DNA of 64,000 nt. It comes from Micropterix aruncella (lineage: Eukaryota > Arthropoda > Insecta > Lepidoptera > Micropterigidae). The translations under genes were made by a program, and so were the position numbers. The notes beneath the pieces are model-generated. The model saw only the letters and a program-made list of their open reading frames with translations, made no database searches and had not been told where the DNA came from. Positions within the stretch are counted from its first letter, which is position 1; each line of letters opens with the position of its first letter. Positions 10,850 to 23,339 of this stretch are shown in pieces. Location: the NCBI GenBank assembly GCA_944548615.1, contig OX155961.1, forward strand, positions 16,401,655 to 16,465,654, in the 5' to 3' direction.

Positions 10850-12106
10850 AATTCGGCTGTCTTTGGTTTGTTGGCGTAAACCCGACTCTTTTGGTATTTT
10901 CAAAAGAAAAAAACCTTGAGGTTTGATCTATGCTATGTAGACAACATCCGATTTCGTTGCCTATAAAGGAATGTAACAGTTTACAACTAATACTCCGAAA
11001 TAATACCACGGATTTATCACTCCAAGCATGACAAATAGCTCCAAAAATGGACGAATCTATTTATTTATTTATATACTATCGCACACGTTTATAAAATACG
11101 TTGTAAGATTTAACATCTACCTTGTTAGAGTGATGTCCATACGGTGGACATAAGGTAGATTTTCATGCAATATTTTTTATTTCTTACTCACTATTTTTAT
11201 TCGCTCTAAACTATTTTTAATCACCATACCCATACGAACGTACGTTATTATATCATCACCAAAACACAACAAAACTTATCACGTACGTTTGAGTACAAAA
11301 GCAAACAAAAAATTAAAAAAACTGAAACCCACAAAGCGTACGTTATACGCCAAATTGTACGGTCTACGATTCTAAATACAAAAAAGGGCGCGTCTGGGTC
11401 TATTGCGTAAAAAAAATCTGGTTTGTAAAATACTACTATCATGGCTTGGTAGTTGATGACAATGTCCGTGGACGAGTCCAGGGATTTAACTTTGAATCTG
11501 AGAGAGAGATAGAGTTGAGAGATGACATATGTTAATATTTGATCATTTTTATTAGAGGTTACATTTTACATAGAAAGAGCGACTTACCCGTTGGAGTGCT
11601 AACAATGCAATCTCTCTATTATTCTCAATATTCTCTTATCTCTCTAATATTCTCTTAAGCTCTCTAATATTCTCCTCGGAAAAAATATCTTACAGCTAAT
11701 TCCACGCTTTGTTCGTCAGCTATGAAAATACACAGGTACCCAAATAAGAAAAAAACACTGATATAAATTATCCCTCCAGCTCCCAGCGATGTAATTTTCG
11801 ACCAATTAAAAAAATACGCAATAAAATATAGGAAAGTTACGCAGGCGTTAAATGACATTTTATTATGATATACAGCGTGTGCCACCCCGCGTCGTTTATA
11901 CAGGATGTGGTTAAAAAAGGAGAGAAATGAATACTAAAAGCGAAACACAAATTCCCATATGGAGGTGTGCTCAAAGGCATTTTCGGTAATTTAAATCGGC
12001 TCCTGCTTGTAATTTATGACGGAATTTAAACGGATTTAGCGAACATATATTTTGCTAAAGCGCCTGTTGAAATGTAAAAGTGAAGGATTGGCCTACCAGT
12101 TTTGAA
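10850..12106. other. No gene recognised; short tandem and inverted repeats
   Basis: An imperfect small palindrome at 11114-11160 pairs ATCTACCTT with AAGGTAGAT. At 11615-11680 a short unit (TCTCTCTAATATTCTC) repeats about four times. The rest is AT-rich with no coding sequence recognised. Confidence 0.4.
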
Positions 12107-12245
12107 AAATAAATAAATATAATAAACGCTTTATTCAAAAGAATAGGCAAGCTTATTGCATATAGGCAATATGTTAAAGCTAGCCTGTACTAATTCGTAA
12201 ATATTTTTTTCGGATAGTTACTAACTTAAGAGATAGAGTCTCTGT
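12107..12245 (-). repeat. LINE-like 3' end, minus strand
   Basis: AATAAATAAATATAATAAAC followed by GCTTTATTCAAAAGAATAGG looks like the reversed tail and 3' region of a non-LTR element. Body unidentified. Confidence 0.45.
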
Positions 12246-12249
12246 TCTT

Positions 12250-12637
12250 TGGAGAGTCGATACATTTTTCTATTTCTTGATTGTTGATCGATAGTTTGAT
12301 CCTTATTAAATGTAGTTTATGCAGAACTCTTTGGATGCTTTCTATTATTCTAGTTTTTATATATTTTTGTTATTGAATTGCTGATTCTCTATGTTTTTTC
12401 ATTATTTCTGTTGTTTTTTATTTTTCTACTTGTTATGTCTTTGCTATTGAATTTTTGAATTTCTATGTTTTTTTCAATGATTAGTTTTTTATAGACTTTT
12501 TTATAATTTTATGAGTAATTTGAAATGTAATTTTATTTGTAGAAATACCACTAGATATGTAATTTCTATACCCAGATTGGGTTTTTAAAAATAAATTATT
12601 CTTATTCTTATTCTTAAGCTATATAATAAAAAAGATT
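12250..12637 (+). repeat. LINE-like 3' untranslated region with (TTATTC)n tail
   Basis: T-rich non-coding DNA ending TTTCTATACCCAGATTGGGT, AAAATAAATTATT and TTATTC units. A parallel ending (TATACCCTCGCCGGGT, AATAAATAAAC, then tandem CTTTGAA) occurs at 40625-40692, so the two are related 3' ends. Confidence 0.6.
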
Positions 12638-12639
12638 AA

Positions 12640-13319
12640 AAAATATTTGTTTTCACAAGAGTCATATAGATGCTCAATGCCCAATAAACAAGTAAATATA
12701 TTAAAAAGAAAAAAAACACGACTGCTGCTACTTCTGTAACAACTACAACTACACTTACAGCTGTCCACTTTCTAGTGAACTATTGTATTTATAATTATTT
12801 TTATTACGGAAACTTGTAGTTTATGTATTTATCCATATACATACATGTATATTTCCGGAATGTACTTAATCATACCATTCTGTTGATACTAAACACGATA
12901 TTTGTATATTAATTTATAGACATGTGGACATTTAGACAACTACCTACTTGATATTTGGACAGTTAAGGTGTGACATTCGGGTGGCATAACGATTCTAATA
13001 ATACTACACACTTCTAAATCGGTTTAAGAGGTAAAAGTTATGGTGGAATAAAGGAACGGAAAACATACATAAATGAACCCGGAACACATTATACTCCTTT
13101 TTTGCTGGGCAGTCGTTTAATGAAGGTAGACAAAATTACCAAATAGACTTAATATCAGTTTTGAGTAGTGTACGTCATATTTTAGCAGACATCGTCAAAT
13201 TTTTGGGAAATGATTCGTCAGATTAATACTAAGAAATTACGAGTATCATTTCGCCAAACTTTGAGATATTTTGTAAGTTTTCTATTAGAAGACCTTTTTG
13301 TATTAGTTTGGTGTGCGAA
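12640..13319. other. Unassigned DNA with one about 100-bp dispersed repeat
   Basis: At 13008-13110, ACACTTCTAAATCGGTTTAA...TATGGTGGAATAAAGGAACG...CACATTATACTCC recurs in diverged form at 39428-39530. No gene recognised. Confidence 0.5.
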
Positions 13320-13849
13320 AACCCAAAAAAAACGGTGGTTTCACCATTGCTGTGACGTCGGCATTAGGCATGATCCTGCATTTCTACTTCTTCTTTTTCT
13401 CTCTGAGGGTGGCGGCTGATGTTGAAACCGCCTGATGGCACCGGCTTTTGAATACAAGCATTGTACCGTCCCAGGTATCCGGGCTATGGATGCTCATGGT
13501 GGTCTTCAGTTCATAATGGTTCCGCGCATCCTGGATGGTGTTGGGCATCTTTGTGTTATCTGGTCTACTCAACTCATGGTTCAATTCACACCCGGTAGGC
13601 TCCTCGAAGAGGGACTTAACCTGTCAGGGCCGCCGTGTGCTGTTTTCGGAAGCGGTTGGGATTAAATGTAATTAAATATTTAGATAATAATTAAATATTT
13701 AAATAATTTATTATTTATTATTATAAATATAAAAACACATTAAATAATTTATATAAATTTAATATTATATATATAAATATATATACATTATTATAAATTT
13801 AATATAAATATTAATTATTTAATATATTTTTTTTAATTAAAAAAAATAA
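13320..13849. other. Unassigned GC-richer block, then AT-only block
   Basis: 13320-13665 is GC-richer and could be host-derived or an element's non-coding end; its short open frames overlap on both strands and match nothing I know. 13670-13855 is almost pure A/T with repeated TTAAATATT words. Confidence 0.35.
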
Positions 13850-15165
13850 TTAAATAGCCTGCAAGTTCTCTTGCCTGCGATTACCTGATATGCAAACTTT
13901 AGTTTTTTCGGCATTGATTATCAGCCCATTGTTATGGGCGCATTCCTGTATCTTATTAAAATCATGTTGCAAGTTTTGAGAAGCCGTATTAATGTCCCTA
14001 TCACACGCAAATAAAGAGGTGTCATCGGCGTAGGTATACATTTGGTAGTCGGAGGCATCCGATGATTTCGTTTGTGTACATGATGTACAGTATTGGCCCC
14101 AAATGCTTCCCTGAGCATTGCCTAATCGTACTATCTCCTCACTACTAAATTTATTATTAATTTTAACTACCATGTGTCTGTTGCTTAGGTAGTTTGTTAG
14201 CAGTCTCGATACATTTCCCCTTATTCCGGCTTCTTTATATACTTTCGGAAACTGTGTTTTAAGGTATCAAATGCACGAGAAAAGTCTATTAAAAGCATGA
14301 TCACATGTTTCTTATCATTTAGAGCTGTGTTTACACTATTTGCAAATTTAGATAGCAGCCCAGTAGTGCTTCTGCCTTTTAGAAAGCCGTTGTGATTTTC
14401 CGCGATTATGTCATGATTTTGGAAGTGTTTTTGTATTTTATCTCCGATGTAGGCTTCGATAACTTTGTCTATAGCGGATAATATGGATATAAGCCTGTAA
14501 TTACTACAATCTAGATTATTCTAGATGGTTTCCCTTCTTGTAAATGGGTCTTATTATAGAGGTCTTAAAGGCATCTGGAAATTGTCCCGTCTTTATACAG
14601 AGATTAATTAAATGACGTAGTACTGGACTGATTTCTGTGGTGATGTTTTTTATATCCCTAATCCTGATGTTGTCTTTCCCGGGCGCTTTGTTGCTACTAA
14701 AAGATCGCAACATTCGCTCGATGTCCTCTGGTTTACTAGGCGGAATATACAGAGATACGTCGCACGCTTTCGCCGTATAATTTTGGACTGGCGTTTGTGT
14801 TGCCGCTACCACCTCGTCCGGAGCCATCCCCACTATCAAGGCAGGTTCGCAGTATTGTGCATTTGCTTCCGATTGCGTCCGAGATGATACGATTATAGGC
14901 GAACTGTTGTTCCCGCGAGCCCCGTAACCGTCATATCCAACCAATTGATCTGATCGATTAAAATTGCCGATTTGTAAGATCGTGTTACACGGCGATATTA
15001 TTTACTTCGCAGAAGTGTTTTACGAAGTCATTCGCTTTTTCATTTTCCATTTTACTTCGTCCCATTATTGTGTCGTCTATATTCTTAGGTATTTTTCCCA
15101 AAAGTGTATTAATAATACGCCAAATTTTTTTTGGGTCATTTTCTGCCAGTAAAATGGTTATCTCA
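13850..15165 (-). pseudogene. LINE reverse transcriptase, frameshifted
   Basis: Read on the minus strand from about 15160 to 13850, pieces in three frames give KKFGVLLIHFWEKYLR and MGRSKMENEKANDFVKHFCE (upstream region), then PPSKPEDIERMLRSFSSNKA, PGKDNIRIRDIKNI and TSIIRPIYKKGNH (RT motifs 1-2), IDFSRAFDTLKH (catalytic motif A), and MYTYADDTSLFAC (the YADD catalytic motif, near 14020-14031). At least two frameshifts (about 14516 and 14173) and a breakdown before YADD show decay. The thumb and anything after it are missing; the 3' side ends in the AT-only block. Family: RT of a jockey/CR1-like LINE. No endonuclease or RNase H is visible. Confidence 0.85.
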
Positions 15166-15229
15166 AAACAGGTCTTTCGCAGTGCAGGCGGCCCGACTCT
15201 GAAATTCCGTGCCTTTAACCATAAGGCAA

Positions 15230-15556
15230 CTTGAAAACCTGAGCGGGTTTAAAAAATCTCTAAAGAGACATTTACTCAACTCATGAATACCCCCCTCCCC
15301 TCCCGTCTCCTTTGCTTGTCCTTATATTCCATTCCTCCCTTCGATATCGAGTTGGCATATTGTTTCACCGTTTTATATTTTATACTATGACGACTATTAT
15401 ATAAGTGTATCAATTTATACTTTTAAATCAATTTGCCTACATAAACCTTTAGTCACAATAACCCTGGCGGTATGGCCGGAAGATATTGCCACTTGGCAAT
15501 AGGCCCACCACAGTGTACTCTTATGTGTATACAATAAAGCTTTTCAAACAAACATT
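15230..15556 (+). repeat. LINE family L 3' end, copy 1
   Basis: It starts with the last codons of a LINE protein (LENLSGFKKSLKRHLLNS*), then a C-rich stretch, CACAATAACCCTGGCGGTAT, GCCACTTGGCAATAGGCCCA and GTGTATACAATAAAGC, with a CAAA tail. The same sequence occurs at 38948, 52855 and, inverted, 35574. This copy gives the empty-site sequence for the fold-back insertion at 39061. Confidence 0.85.
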
Positions 15557-18414
15557 TGCGGCAAGACTTCCCAGAATCAACAAAATTAAGAGTAACTGTC
15601 ATAGAAATATTGCTAAATGGATTATCGTAGCAAGTAATATTGGAATTTATATCCGTAATATTTTATTTTATTTCAATCAAAATCGATACTTTCACGTAGT
15701 AGCGTAAAGCCACTTTGTGGAAATCCAGTGAAACAGCTTCGAAAGCGCGCGTCTGCGTCCAAGCGAAGACACCAACCGCAGCCGCGGCCTAATAGTGATA
15801 AACCCGAAAAACAGATGGCGTTAGCTGTCGCAACTTTCTAGCGGATGAAATACAATTATAAGAAATAAAAATATGTAGACCGATTTCAACCACAATTTTT
15901 TTTAACTCTTGCCATAATCAAATGATGCCTACATGCCTATTTTCAGCTCAATCGGATGAAGCGTTTGGGCGCTATGGTAGAGGAGTACATACATACACAG
16001 AGACAGACTTCGATCTGGAAATCGTCTCAGTGGGGGTGAAGATAAATATTTTCGTCTTCATCTCAAAGATAATTTTTGCGCCTTCACAACACTTTCCCTA
16101 ACCGGTTATCCGTGAAAGTAAAATCAACATAACTCAAAGTCGCTCTCAGGTATCGAATGCAGTACTCTGCTACTAAACTGGTGTCACTGGCGTCAGAAGC
16201 ACAATTCCAGCCAATCAGAAAGAGAAAAAAATGAGTTATTAATTAGTAGAATTGCTGCTGGACTAATAGTAATATCAAAGAGGCCAATTATCCATTTCCA
16301 AATTAGCAGAAAGCGCTAGGCTCTATGTACTATTCGCAGAGTTGAGAAACGGAGTTAACAGAAACCAGACCCAAGCTTCGCAGCGGTGAGTGACTCTCGA
16401 AAGTTTAGAATTTACGACTGGAACTTCGAATGTGTGTTAATTAGGTGATATAATATCCCAGTAAAACAGAAATTATGGAGTTTGGGTTACTATGAATTAC
16501 TTCCGCTAGTAAAACCTAAATTATATATTGAGAGGGCGAGATCGAGGTGTACCGTGCCACACAGAGTGAGTGAAAGTGATAATCATCCATTTGGGGTTTA
16601 AAAATGATCTTTAGCATACAAGAGTTGTCCGTAGAATGTCAGAAGGAAAAATCGATTAGTTAGACTCATAATCCAGATTGTATGTACAATTTCCTTACAA
16701 TAAACAGGAAACTGTCGCGGACCAACCCTAAACTACATGGTCTCAAATTCGAATTTTCCGAAATTTATCATCCCTTCAGCGTTTCTTCTCGACATTGGCT
16801 TCACCCTACCAAATTGGGAGCCCCATGAGCATGGGGGTCATAATTGAGTTTACTGCACTCTATTATTTCTTGAAGGCACTATTTGTCTCGTCGTAACTTA
16901 GTAACGAGCGCGCGTGCTGTCTCTAGTAAGTCAATAGAGCTAATCGATCGTATCGGTCATCGATTGCAATCATGAATTTCCGTAAATAATTTATCCTATT
17001 TCTAATTTAATATATTAAACTATTATATTATCTTGTCAAGTACATATATTGTTTAAACTATTACATGCACCTATTAATCCTTAAGGCAACATGATACAAT
17101 GAATTTTCGCTAGATAGCGCTGTGCATATAGCAATTTACAATTTGCAATAATATTGCGGGATGTTCGTAGTATAAATTATTTCTGCAAACAGAGTGCAGA
17201 ATTAATAAACCGCTAGTAATCTTTTGTTTTATAAAATATAGAGTCAAGAGAATATCAACCTTACTTACATTAAGGTATTCCATGTATTTCTGATAAGACT
17301 TTTCCGTAACAAAAATGTAAAACTTGATGTGCCATTGACTGTACGTGAACACATAGTGGGCCGCTATATTTTGGAAGCAGAAAAGATGTGCCAGTAAAAA
17401 AAAGGAACAACCTTTGAGCTAGGTGTACCTGAAGGTATGCACGACAGACATGTAAATCACTATAAAATATCAACCTATTTATCTACACACCTGCTTATCC
17501 AACGCATACTTTTATTTTATGCAACCGGCAGCAGTGCGGCGTAGTGGGTATAGTTGACGTAGCAGGTGTAGTTGGCGTAACAGGCGTAGCGGGCGTAGCA
17601 ACATATTCATTATGCTTTATACACGTCTTCATACTTTCTTTGGGCCACGGGTGGCTCATTGGTAACACAGTTTTTCGTTGGAATGTCAATTGTTGCAAAT
17701 ATAATACTGTATGGTGTTTTCGTAAGTCTTTTATTTCATAAGTGATATTTCACATTCACTTGTTGATATACGGGGGCTAAAATAACTATAGGACACATTG
17801 TCAGAGCACTCCGGAGCTCATTTTGAGTTATATTGTCATGTTTTTGTATAAATATTTATGTTGAGGTATGTATTCGTAAATATTAAATGTATGTGGTGTA
17901 TTTTTGCGGTGTTTAAAGTATTGTGCAATCCATTGAAATGGAAATCTCCAATTAAATACAACGGATGGCTGTATTTTGAAACACCCTGCTTTTAATTTTT
18001 CAATTAAAGGATAACTAACTTATGACTAACGTATTTATATAAATATTCACGTTGAGATATAGTTTCGTGAATAAGAGACTTATGTGCAATGGATGATAGT
18101 GTTTAAAAATACCTTGTTTTTAGGTTTATCAATTAAAGTATATAATAAGTTCTAAATGATAACTACCAACTTAAGGTTTTATTCAGTCATAATTAGAGAA
18201 ACTTTGAATTCTTTTACTGTTTTTTTAGGCCAATGCTGGTTTTAGTTATTGATAACCTTCTTTACTTCATACGCGAAAATCTAAACCACTTTTAATTAAT
18301 GTCATCTCTTGGCTTAACATCGACTGCAACGGATTTGAATATAACCATTGATTATACAGGGTATTAAATTGCTTAACGACTTAGTACGTACGTACGTCTT
18401 CGCAGGCAATATGC
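15557..18414. other. No gene recognised; one minisatellite
   Basis: A long, mostly AT-rich stretch. 15855-16010 contains ACCGATTTCAACCAC and AATCGGATGAAGCGTTTGGG, wording common in decayed Lepidopteran repeats. 17530-17600 is a minisatellite (separate entry). No coding sequence or RNA gene was recognised. Confidence 0.4.
17530..17600. repeat. 9-bp minisatellite (GTAGNNGGC type)
   Basis: About seven imperfect units: GTAGTGGGT, ATAGTTGAC, GTAGCAGGT, GTAGTTGGC, GTAACAGGC, GTAGCGGGC. In one minus-strand frame it reads a run of Thr-Pro-Ala/Val steps, but the surrounding frame is short and unrecognised. Confidence 0.7.
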
Positions 18415-18690
18415 CCGGCCCGGTGGCATAGTAGTTAGGTCGCCTGATCTTACATTGTAAGGTCCCGGGTTCGATTCCCGGCTGGGTCACCATTTTCCGT
18501 TGGGATTAAATTAACGGAATTGTATTTTCAATTTTGTCGATCGAATGCAATAATAAGACACACACTTACACACACGTTACACGCACACATACATATAACA
18601 CGTTATAGTAGGGTTGGTTGTAAGAGATTTTCATATGACAATAAACCCGTCCATTGTGACATTTCACAATAAAGAGTATAAACAAACAAA
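18415..18690 (+). mobile_element. tRNA-derived SINE
   Basis: The head contains a pol III A box (TGGCATAGTAGTTAGG, 18424-18439) and B box (GGTTCGATTCC, 18468-18478) within tRNA-like context. A body follows (GTTGGGATTAAATTAACGGA), then a CA-rich part and TTGTAAGAGATTTTCATATG, ending CAATAAAGAGTATAAACAAAC. CAATATGC flanks it (18407-18414, 18691-18698), an 8-bp target duplication. It is not a tRNA gene: it has a long body and tail and no proper acceptor stem. A second copy lies at 56334. Confidence 0.9.
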
Positions 18691-18699
18691 CAATATGCA

Positions 18700-19976
18700 G
18701 GGTGGCGCTGATAGCATTATGCGGTGAAACTAATAACAATTTATTTGGGCATTTACAATAACATTGATAGCGAGTGTTTTTTTATAAAAGACTGATTGAT
18801 TATAAAAACCCAATAATTAAACCAATGATAAAAATAATAAAATTTAATTATCAGTTTCATCCATTGCATTTTCATATAAGCTGGAATGAATTATTACGTA
18901 TTGAAACTTGTATATAAATTTAAAATTAACATGTTTTTATAAATAATATAAAAGGAGTTATGATTTAAATAATTTAATAGGAGCTATGATTTACATATTC
19001 TTCTTTTTGTCAAATTATTTTTTTACGTGGTACGACATAGGTAGATACAGTATAGGTCTATTTAGAGCTCCATATATATTAAGCGGTAATACTGCCATAC
19101 AAAGAATTCCGCCATATTTAACAAAAGAGAAAATTAATCAAGGTTTTAAACTATGACTACCATATATATGTTACGTCGTAATAAAATCCTAGCAACCAAA
19201 GCGTAGTACTTCATCGGGCAATGTACTTTATAACCACAATTATATAACTTTTTCAGTCCCAGCTGACAGGCAAGACGTTTGTTGAGGGGTTAAGAGGGCA
19301 GGATAAAGAAACCAAAAGTTCGGGTTCAATCCCAGAGCATGGGTTTTATCTCATCTGATTTATATATTTTTTAAATAAGATGAGGAAAGCTCGAGGGCTG
19401 TTCCAGCTCACGGTATTTAATATCGTAAGCTAGCAATACTGTTGACGTTATCGTTTGAAACTCGTTGTTTGCCAACCTACGAAACGGCACTAAAAAAATA
19501 GCTTACAACCGGCATATTTCTACTATTGACATGGAAAATAATAAGCTATTTATTTTAATATTTAATACCTTATATTCCCCCTAAAATTACACTAGGATAA
19601 AAGTATGACATTTAAATTAAAATAAATCGACAAATTGATTCACTGTAATCCCATGTAACCCGATGGACGTCATACATCTAGTTAGGCTTACGCCTGTACC
19701 TACCTAAATGTGCGATTTTTAACTTATTTTAGATTGCGAGCTGACTTATTAAAATAAAGTTTATTAGTAGAAAGAGAAATAAATTATTTTGTAAAATACA
19801 CACTTTTTTAATAGGTACCTATAATAATAATGACTATATGTATATCGATATTTTTCATATATATAATATTTTAAACAAATTAAATTGAAATTGTCAGTTC
19901 TTTCCCCGATTCTTAACGCCCTAATTTCAATAGCCATTAATTAAGTATGGTTTTGAAACTATTAATACTATGAAGA
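18700..19976. other. No gene recognised; one possible decayed SINE
   Basis: AT-rich. GTTCGGGTTCAATCCCAGAG at 19318-19337 looks like a B box, with GGGGTTAAGAGGGCAGGA upstream as a weak A-box candidate, so a decayed tRNA-like SINE is possible (19260-19440). Nothing else recognised. Confidence 0.35.
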
Positions 19977-20180
19977 CGAAGAATAAAGTGGTTGTTTGAG
20001 ATTGTAAATAGGATAAAAACGAATTTAGCGCTTTAAGTTTGTAGCACCCGACGATTCGGCGATGTTGCAACCGCCGTTGTCCAGGGTAGGCTGACTACCC
20101 TGGACAACGACGATTGCAACAACGCCGACAAGTCAGATGCTACAAACTTAACGCAGAAAATTCGTTTTTATCCTATTTAT
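19977..20180 (+). mobile_element. Fold-back element, family F, copy 2
   Basis: Head CGAAGAATAAAGTGGTTGTT, then AAATAGGATAAAAACGAATT. The arms meet near CTGACTACCCTGGACAACGA; the core reads GTAGCACCCGACGATTCGGC. The end is TTCGTTTTTATCCTATTTAT. No clear target duplication remains. Confidence 0.8.
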
Positions 20181-20310
20181 GATATTGTAGCTAGCTAGCT
20201 AGTAAGTTATGTAGTTCTATATACTCAATAAAAAAAACAGAAGTCTTTGTGGCTTCGCGGCAGCCAAATCAGTGTATTTTGCGTATTTCGGTTCATTAAT
20301 GACATTAATG

Positions 20311-21231
20311 ACTACTATTTTGGGGAAATGCCGCAAACAGTAAAAGAATCTTCCTATTGCAAAAAAGAGCACTGCGCAGCATGTATCAGGTAACGCCCAG
20401 GACCTCATGTAGAGCATACTTCAGTAAGGCAAAGATAATTACCATGTATTCGGCTTTAATATACCAGTGCTTAATGTATGCCAGACAGCACCTAACAGAA
20501 ACCGCAACTAGAGCGGACATTCACTCTTACCATACACGCGGTAATTCCCTTTTATACGTGCCCCGAACAAGACTGGCAAAAGTACAGAAGAGCTACTTAT
20601 ACCTTAGCATTAAATACTACAATTTACTTCCTACCACTATCAAACAACTGGAGGACAAACAATTTTAAAAAAAACATTAAGGAGATTCTGATAGGCCACC
20701 CTTTCTATAATCTGACCGAATTCGAGGGCCATGACTTTGCAAATATCGTACCAATTTGTATGATAATTATTATGTATGTACTTTTAGTATTTAAATGTAA
20801 GATTTAACTTTAGTTTGATTATTTAACAATTTACTTACTACTTTGGATGTTACTATGTACAGTTTTTTGTACATATATATTCGATTTATTGACTATTTCA
20901 ATTGTTAGGCTTCTGCTTCGATTATTCAACTTTTTAACTGACCATTTTAATTATTGTGTGTTTAGTAGGTAGCTATTAGAATTATTGACTATTTTATTAA
21001 ATAAGCCTTTAATTTGTTTTGTAATACGATTCTACGACGTATAACTTTTAGTAGGTTCCAAAGTTTCTTAGACACTATCCATTTTTATAAAATAATATAT
21101 GTATGTTAAATAAAGATTAAAGTAGTAATGAGACTTACTACTTGAAACACAAATATTTTGACACGTCCAAGAGCGGTTTTCAGCCGCCAATTGGACACGA
21201 CGTAAATGTAATGTAATGTAATGTAATATAA
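20311..21231 (+). mobile_element. LINE family M, 3' part (C-terminus, UTR, tail), plus strand
   Basis: A frame reads SKRIFLLQKRALRSMYQVTP, ALIYQCLMYARQH, HTRGNSLLYVPRTRLAKVQK and YYNLLPTTIKQLE, the C-terminal region after the RT in a jockey-like LINE. A frameshift in an A-run near 20668 precedes IKEILIGHPFYNLTEFE. The 3' UTR includes GTCCAAGAGCGGTTTTCAGC and ends in TAATG/ATGTA units (21205-21231). The copy is 5'-truncated. A sister copy lies inverted at 42118-42971. Confidence 0.85.
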
Positions 21232-21912
21232 GAGCTTAGCAACAATATCATTCAATGACAATTTTCAATATAAACACGTGTAATGTTTTCACACGAATTT
21301 CGTTTGACGTCAATAGCAATATAATTAACTGAAATTTGTAATCGTGTTCTTCACCATCTTATCAAAAATTTATTCGTTTTTCAATTCCTACGAACTGTAT
21401 ATTTTGGCCTACTTTCGAACATTTCAAAGTCATAATGTTGGGTAAAAAAACAGCGATATTTAATGTAAAAAATCACTCTTGAGTCACTCTCGTGACTCGC
21501 ATCATCTACTATGGTAAGTTGTCTCTGAATACAATTTAACTTCTAGATATTAAATGGGCTAAATATTTATTGGTGTTTACTTGCTCTCTGTTCAACTGAG
21601 TTAAACATTGACTCAAAATTGGAAACCTAGTCTTCACGCAGCATCAGAAACGGGGGACCAGACCACTTCTAATTATATCAATATTTTAACAGGTTCTTAA
21701 CTATTTAGATTATCGCAGCGTTTGTGCAACATTTTCCCACCCATTTTAACCTACCCCTCCTAGCTCCAACCCATAACCAGCCTTTATTCTCATATCTCTG
21801 CGAGCGTCAAAGGCTCCGTGAACCCGCCCAACAAAAGAGACAAATGCGTGCAAATCACGTTCGGTCCATTTCGAGCGCATGCATCGTTATTCATAACTGC
21901 CGCGTGGCAGTG
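21232..21912. other. No gene recognised
   Basis: Nothing recognised; CTTGAGTCACTCTCGTGACTC (21478-21498) is a small imperfect palindrome. Confidence 0.4.
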
Positions 21913-22029
21913 ATGCATGACAGTAGCTCGCGCGAGAGTGGCTGCGGCGGGCATGCGAGCGAGAGCCGCGCGACAATCAGCTGTCACTGATAAACGAGTG
22001 ACTCTCGCGTGAGCTACTGTCGACTGCAT
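21913..22029. repeat. 117-bp inverted repeat, GC-rich
   Basis: Arms 21913-21939 (ATGCATGACAGTAGCTCGCG...) and 22001-22029 pair over about 27 bp with two small differences. The 61-bp middle is GC-rich (GGCTGCGGCGGGCATGCGAG). Confidence 0.8.
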
Positions 22030-23339
22030 TGCTAATGCTATTCATTAAGAGGCTGTGCCGGCCGTGGCAGCCAGAAGCTCTATGAAGCATAATTTTGTGG
22101 CCTGGTTGTGAGAACACGAAAAAGAATTTTAATACAATTATGCCGATCCTTAAGCTATCATTTCGCCAAAACGAAATTGGTATATTATTTCCATATTAAA
22201 CAATCCAAAAATAATAATGGATGTGTTGGTTAAATATTAGTATGAGAACGAACTGAGTAAATTTCTTCTTTTCTTAGTCTATTTAGTTTTTTTGTTTAGT
22301 ATAGTTGTCTTCTGATCAACTTTTTTTGAGATCGTCTATTGCTGTAGTTTCCCTGTGAAGATTTTCTTTATTCCTTGTCTGTTCTTTCCGTAGTAGTGTA
22401 TGGACAGTATAGAACTGTGAATATGAAGACAACAGGAGTTTTGGAATAGAGAGTGTATTACCCTGACTGGATCATAGAGGCATGCCAGGACCTAATAAAG
22501 GAGTAAATAGTTGCTTAATTGTAAATTATCTTTATTCTGTTACAGTTTCCCAAAAAAAAAAACGAGCGTGATTTGTCTTCAGTTTCGAAAAACCTAGAGA
22601 TGATTCTAAATATTAAAAAATACTGTTTACACCAAAGTATGGACTATTTGCATAGTACGAATACAGTTTATGGAACTTCCATATAAAAAATATAAGAAAA
22701 AAATGTTTGAAATTACCTAATTTCCAGAAATGTTATGACCAAACATTATTTTTTTTCTATTTATTAAAGATACTTTTGAGTGATATAAAAAATAAGACAG
22801 TGATCTTAAGTTATTTTGTTATTGTAATCTAATTTTTACTTTAAAAAACTATTCATTTGATAATTTATTATATTATAATTGAAAAGCCAAATCGACTATA
22901 TTAGACGATGCGCGAATCCGAAATCGTCGTTCGTAATTGGCCACTGCCAACGGTGGGACGTATTCCCTTGTCGCCGCGGTAAACCTATACATCTTTATGT
23001 ATATATCGAAAGCGCGTGGGCGCTTGGCATTGCAAAAATACCTAAATTTTTAGTCGCGTCAACTCGGAAGGCAGCCTTAACGTCATCCTAGCAAGCGAAG
23101 ACGCCTATGTGGCTTCTCTTCACGTTAATAGCTGTCAACAAAGCAACCTCAAAGGATAGAACTTCATTGGGTCAACGCCCGCAAATAAGCACCACGGCAA
23201 AGGGAATGAATCATTACTCATTTCGACTACTCATTTCGAAAGTTACTCTGGAAAAGTAAGTAGGTAAGTAAGTATTGTAACGTTACCCGATTAAAATGGC
23301 CTGTTGTTAGGTCATGGGAAAAAGATGTGTTTCATGGGT
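22030..23339. other. No gene recognised
   Basis: AT-rich to 22870; somewhat GC-richer from 22890 to 23230. Short open frames have no family features that I recognise. Confidence 0.4.

Noticed and set aside
18415..18490. tRNA gene at the SINE head
   Set aside because: A and B boxes are present but the acceptor stem is not, and a SINE body, tail and target duplication follow.
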